Of a DNA stretch of 7,949 nt, positions 5,508 through 7,949 are shown piece after piece (position 1 is the first letter of the stretch; every line of letters starts with the position of its first letter). A program made the position numbers and the translations under genes. The notes beneath the pieces were generated by a model. The model saw only the letters and a list, made by a program, of their open reading frames with translations, did no database searches and was not told where the DNA came from. Source of the stretch: Flavobacteriales bacterium (GTDB lineage Bacteria > Bacteroidota > Bacteroidia > Flavobacteriales_D > Parvicellaceae); the NCBI GenBank assembly GCA_027047735.1, contig JALTUD010000126.1:1-7949 (forward strand), read 5' to 3'.

Positions 5508-6905
5508 ATGAAGATTATCGCAGGATTAACCAGTCACAAAGTTCACATAAATAAGGCATTAAACCAAATGCAAAACGTTAATAAAAGTCAATCTAAATTT
5601 ATAAGCATCACCTTGGGTTTATTTTTAGGGATAATAGGGAGGATTAATTTTTTACAGTTATCACGTTATTCAAAATATGGGGAACAATATTTTCGAAAAC
5701 AATTCTCTAATAATTTTAACTTTATGGAGTTTAATCGAATTTTAATACAGTCAAACTGTAGTTCAACCTTGGCTATAGCCTTTGATCCTTGCCATATTAG
5801 TAAATCAGGAAAGAAAACAGCTCATGTTGGATGGTATTGGTCTGGAGTTTCTAATGCTTCAAAATGGGGGTTAGAAATAGGAGGGTTAGCTGTAGTAGAT
5901 ATAGCAAATCATAGTGCCTTTCATTTAGAGGCTATTCAAACCAAACAAGATAAAAGTAAGACACTTCTTATGCAATATGCTAATTCGATATTAAAGCACA
6001 AAGACGCTTTGGCTAAATTGTCAAAGTATATTTTAGTTGACGCATATTTTTCAAAAGAACCTTTTGTTACTGCTATTTGTAATCAGCAATTAGAAATAAT
6101 TTCTAGATTAAGGAAAGATGCCCACCTGCAATATGAATATACAGGGGTGCAGAAAGAAGGGAGAGGTAGGCCTAAGCAATTCGATGGTAAGGTTGACTAT
6201 AAAAATATTAATTTAGATCATTTTAAAGAAATAGAAAATGGAGAAAAGGAGAAAATATATCAAGCAAAACTATATTCTAAATCTTTAAAAAAGTGGATTA
6301 ATCTTGTGATTGTTTACACTCAAAAAAAAGGTAAATGGACACATAGAAGCTATTTTTCGACTGACTTAAGTTTAAGTGCTAAAATTATTTTAGAATACTA
6401 TAGTTCAAGATTTCAGATTGAGTTTTTATATCGTGATGCAAAACAAAATACAGGATTAAATCATTGCCAAGCAAGAAGTGAAGAAAAGTTAAATATGCAT
6501 TTCAATTTAGCACTTACAGCAGTAAATATTGCCAAAATAACGCATTGGATTCCTCTAAAAAAAGAAAACAGATTAACGTTTTCTATGAGAGACATAAAAA
6601 CCTATTATTCAAACATTTTGCACATAGATAGATTTATTAAAGGGTTCGGAATTTCCCCCAATACCAAAAAAAATAAAACCATTATCAAGAAACTAAGAGA
6701 CTTTGGAAAAATTGCAGCTAAAATTCGTAACGAACTATTGATAAAAGTAATAATTGTTAAAATAAATGATGAAGACCTATTACTTGAAAGTAAAAATATA
6801 ATTTCACGAACTTTAATGAAATCTAATATAAATCGATTGGGCAGTCCAGTTATTATTCCTGAATCTGAATTTAATAAAATTGAAGAATATAAAAATAGCT
6901 TATAA
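5508..6905 (+). CDS. IS4-family DDE transposase with a foreign C-terminal extension
   Basis: From ATG at 5508 the protein has 465 residues (479 if TTG at 5466 were used; the ATG gives the more natural N-terminus MKIIAGLTSHKVH). The catalytic triad is visible: Asp93 in AFDPCH, Asp178 in ILVDAYFS, and Glu305 in the IS4 YREK signature (Tyr298, Arg301, Glu305, Lys312 in YYSSRFQIEFLYRDAK). A Lys/Gly-rich insertion with GRGRPKQ lies around 215-225 between the second Asp and Glu. The transposase-like part runs to FGKIAA at about 399-404. The right inverted repeat covers codons 407-412, so residues from about 412 to 465 are encoded by DNA outside the IS. All catalytic residues are present, so the enzyme could still be active, but the chimeric tail and missing target duplication leave this open. 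It is very AT-rich, more so than sucAB. Confidence 0.88.
   Translation: MKIIAGLTSHKVHINKALNQMQNVNKSQSKFISITLGLFLGIIGRINFLQLSRYSKYGEQYFRKQFSNNFNFMEFNRILIQSNCSSTLAIAFDPCHISKSGKKTAHVGWYWSGVSNASKWGLEIGGLAVVDIANHSAFHLEAIQTKQDKSKTLLMQYANSILKHKDALAKLSKYILVDAYFSKEPFVTAICNQQLEIISRLRKDAHLQYEYTGVQKEGRGRPKQFDGKVDYKNINLDHFKEIENGEKEKIYQAKLYSKSLKKWINLVIVYTQKKGKWTHRSYFSTDLSLSAKIILEYYSSRFQIEFLYRDAKQNTGLNHCQARSEEKLNMHFNLALTAVNIAKITHWIPLKKENRLTFSMRDIKTYYSNILHIDRFIKGFGISPNTKKNKTIIKKLRDFGKIAAKIRNELLIKVIIVKINDEDLLLESKNIISRTLMKSNINRLGSPVIIPESEFNKIEEYKNSL
6727..6741 (-). repeat. Right terminal inverted repeat of the IS, inside the transposase ORF
   Basis: The minus-strand reading TCAATAGTTCGTTAC mirrors the left end. 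It is translated as RNELL within the transposase frame, so the coding frame crosses the element boundary. On average such a 13-bp exact inverted match would not arise by chance in the few hundred bases compared. Confidence 0.8.
6741..6905 (+). pseudogene. Remnant of a flanking ORF fused to the transposase
   Basis: Past the right IS end the frame stays open for about 54 codons to TAA at 6903-6905. The segment contains INDEDLLLESKNII and GSPVIIPESEFNKIEEYK. The acidic-leucine pattern and the PVII..EF.KI ending loosely resemble small antitoxin-type proteins of Bacteroidota, but this is only an impression and I do not recognise the family. No matching 5' half lies on the left side of the IS, where copy B is found instead, and no toxin-like frame follows. 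It is either the 3' remnant of a gene that lost its start or a short frame that merely remains open. Confidence 0.4.
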
Positions 6906-6962
6906 CACATAAAAAATAGGGGGTTGGAGATTTTTAAAAGCAAAAGAATGTCACGAAAGACC

Positions 6963-6985
6963 GCCAAATATAAAATTTGGCTTTT
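6963..6985 (+). terminator. Weak intrinsic terminator downstream of the transposase ORF
   Basis: GCCAAAT (6963-6969) pairs with ATTTGGC (6975-6981) around the loop ATAAA, followed by TTTT. The stem has only 7 bp. It would end plus-strand transcripts from the IS before radC, and because it lies outside the IS it probably belonged to the remnant ORF. Confidence 0.45.
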
Positions 6986-7013
6986 AGATATAAAAAGATA
7001 AAATCAAAATGTT

Positions 7014-7021
7014 TATATTTG
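7014..7021 (+). promoter_or_regulatory. Candidate -7 box (TATATTTG) of radC
   Basis: TATATTTG matches TAnnTTTG exactly, 76 nt before the radC ATG. No clear -33 TTG sits at the ideal distance. Closer to the gene there is a 12-bp palindrome TTTAACGTTAAA (7077-7088), 9 nt before the ATG, which could be an operator or chance. Confidence 0.35.
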
Positions 7022-7097
7022 ACTTGAGGAAGCTAAAAAAAACCAACTGCCAAACGCAAACCCTACGTTTCCTATATTTAACGTTAAAAAGAAAAAT

Positions 7098-7790
7098 ATG
7101 CCCCAACAAAAAATATCCATTACCGATTGGAATCTATCGGACAGACCCCGCGAAAAACTAATGGCAAACGGCAGACAGTCGTTGACCAACTCCGAACTAA
7201 TAGCCATACTGATAGGCTCGGGAAACCGCGAAGAAACAGCCGTTGAATTATCCAAAAGAATTTTAAATAGTGTTAACAATCAACTCAACGACTTGGGAAA
7301 ACTCAGTATAGAAGACTTAACCAAATTTAAGGGTATCGGTGAGGCAAAAGCTATAGCAATTGTGGCTGCCTTGGAATTGGGACGAAGAAGAAAAGCCGAA
7401 ACTGTAGAAATTGCTCCCACCATAAAATCCAGCAGAGATGTTTACCGCAACATTTTACCCGTTTTTGAAGATTTGGAACACGAAGAATTTTGGGTAATTT
7501 GCCTGTCTAAAGCCAACAAAATAAAATACAAACACTTAATCGGAAGAGGTGGTGTAAGTGGCACCATGGCTGACGTTAAAATCATCTTTAAAACGGCTAT
7601 TGAAAAATTAGCCTCTGCAATTATTGTAGCTCACAATCACCCAAGCGGTAATTTAACGCCAAGTTCTGCCGATAAACAACTCACTAAAAAAATCGTAGAA
7701 TCAGGTAAACTATTGGATATTCCTGTTCTCGACCACCTCATTGTTACCAATAACGGCTATTACAGTTTTGCCGATGAAGGGACTTTGTGA
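7098..7790 (+). CDS. radC: RadC family JAB/JAMM-domain protein
   Basis: 230 residues, the usual full length for the family. The N-terminal part starts with the typical ISITDWNLSDRPREKL (5-20) and LTNSELIAILIGSG (29-42). A helix-hairpin-helix-like segment LTKFKGIGEAKAIAIVAA (74-91) follows. The C-terminal RadC/MPN domain carries the metal-binding JAMM motif HNHPSG (His179, His181) with Asp192 ten residues on, and an upstream Glu pair in HEEFWVICL (around 128-136). Known of the family: once thought to act in DNA repair, later work questions this and the biochemical role is unsettled. The fold suggests a zinc-dependent hydrolase. ATG at 7098 is the only start that gives the conserved N-terminus. 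It appears to be a single gene, separated from the IS by about 190 nt; no strong terminator of its own is visible before repeat copy C. Confidence 0.95.
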   Translation: MPQQKISITDWNLSDRPREKLMANGRQSLTNSELIAILIGSGNREETAVELSKRILNSVNNQLNDLGKLSIEDLTKFKGIGEAKAIAIVAALELGRRRKAETVEIAPTIKSSRDVYRNILPVFEDLEHEEFWVICLSKANKIKYKHLIGRGGVSGTMADVKIIFKTAIEKLASAIIVAHNHPSGNLTPSSADKQLTKKIVESGKLLDIPVLDHLIVTNNGYYSFADEGTL

Positions 7791-7810
7791 AACAGTTTTT
7801 TATTAAGTAC

Positions 7811-7949
7811 CTGTTCAAACTGAATTTTGTTTTCGTGTACTCACTCCACTTGCGTTAGGGATAGAAGCGACATCCTTTTGTCCTCCCTCCTTTTGGAGGG
7901 CAAAAGATATAGCGGATAGCCCGACCCCAATTGACAAAAACATCGTTTC
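7811..7949 (-). repeat. Structured dispersed repeat, copy C, cut by the window end
   Basis: On the minus strand it begins in the right arm of hairpin 1 (GTTTTTGTCAATTGGGG, 7942-7926 or nearby). The conserved block GGGTCGGGCTATC and its continuation to GCCCTCC (7927-7895) match copy A at 32 of 33 bases. Hairpin 2 is CTTTTG-CCCTCC-AAAA-GGAGGG-AGGA-CAAAAG (7906-7875). TTCTATCCCTAACGC (7866-7852) is identical to copy B, and AAAACAAAATTCAGTTT (7833-7817) is close to the copy B tail. It starts about 20 nt past the radC stop on the opposite strand, so it may follow a minus-strand gene beyond the window. Confidence 0.78.

Larger units (their letters stand above)
5393..6741 (+). mobile_element. IS4-family insertion sequence, about 1.35 kb
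   Basis: The ends are defined by an inverted repeat: TCAATAGTTCGTTGC at 5393-5407 and, on the minus strand, TCAATAGTTCGTTAC at 6741-6727. That is 13 bp perfect, 14 of 15 overall. The similarity continues outward for 9 more bases (5384-5392 against 6750-6742) with two mismatches, so the true end may lie a few bases further out. The element encodes a DDE transposase with the YREK signature of the IS4 family. No target-site duplication is visible: DNA left of 5393 is repeat copy B, and DNA right of 6741 is an unrelated open frame. This suggests an old insertion with later rearrangement or deletion. The transposase lacks a stop codon before the right end. Confidence 0.8.

Noticed and set aside
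5404..6943. TTGCTTTT-type inverted repeat at 5404-5424 and 6923-6943
   Set aside because: It matches only 15 of 21 positions in low-complexity DNA, far weaker than the 13-bp perfect pair that defines the IS ends.
5481..6992. TTTAGATATA at 5481-5490 and 6983-6992 as an IS target duplication
   Set aside because: The sequence next to these copies shows no inverted repeats, and the real ends were found at 5393 and 6741. A 10-base AT-rich match over this search space is expected fairly often by chance.
738..7949. The three repeats as a CRISPR array
   Set aside because: They are kilobases apart, in different orientations, and have no regular short spacers.

Overview
The window comes from an AT-rich Bacteroidota genome, most likely a member of the Flavobacteriia. 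Three things point there: a PorV/PorQ-family outer-membrane protein typical of type IX secretion bacteria, promoter-like TAnnTTTG boxes instead of the E. coli -10 type, and very weak Shine-Dalgarno signals.

Layout. Positions 1-587 (minus) hold the N-terminal 195 codons of a PorV2-like secreted beta-barrel protein; its 3' end lies outside the window. Positions 588-964 have no gene; they hold a perfect 18-bp hairpin and copy A of a structured repeat. Positions 965-5055 (minus) hold sucA (2-oxoglutarate dehydrogenase E1) followed 71 nt later by sucB (succinyltransferase E2). These two make the first two subunits of the TCA-cycle 2-oxoglutarate dehydrogenase complex and look like one transcription unit; the E3 lipoamide dehydrogenase gene is not here. 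Positions 5056-5507 have no gene; they hold the presumed sucA promoter, a 9-bp hairpin, repeat copy B and the left end of an insertion sequence. An IS4-family element occupies about 5393-6741. Its transposase ORF starts at 5508 and runs past the right inverted repeat into flanking DNA, ending at 6905. A complete radC follows (7098-7790), and repeat copy C runs off the window end.

The most interesting feature is the repeat family. Copies A (minus, 738-950), B (plus, 5203-5393) and C (minus, 7811-7949, truncated) share short conserved blocks: GGGCGTTCCCC at the 5' side (A and B), GGGTCGGGCTATC in all three, CTTTTG...CAAAAG around a second hairpin (B and C), TTCTATCCCTAACGC (B and C), and an AATTyAGTTT-like tail. 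Between the first two blocks sits a hairpin whose sequence differs between copies while its base pairing is kept. Copy A starts 14 nt past the sucB stop codon and appears to supply its terminator. Copy B's tail ends exactly where the IS begins. I cannot assign the family to a named element from memory.

The second notable point is the chimeric transposase: the IS inverted repeats place the right end of the element inside the ORF, so about the last 54 residues come from a neighbouring, decapitated reading frame.
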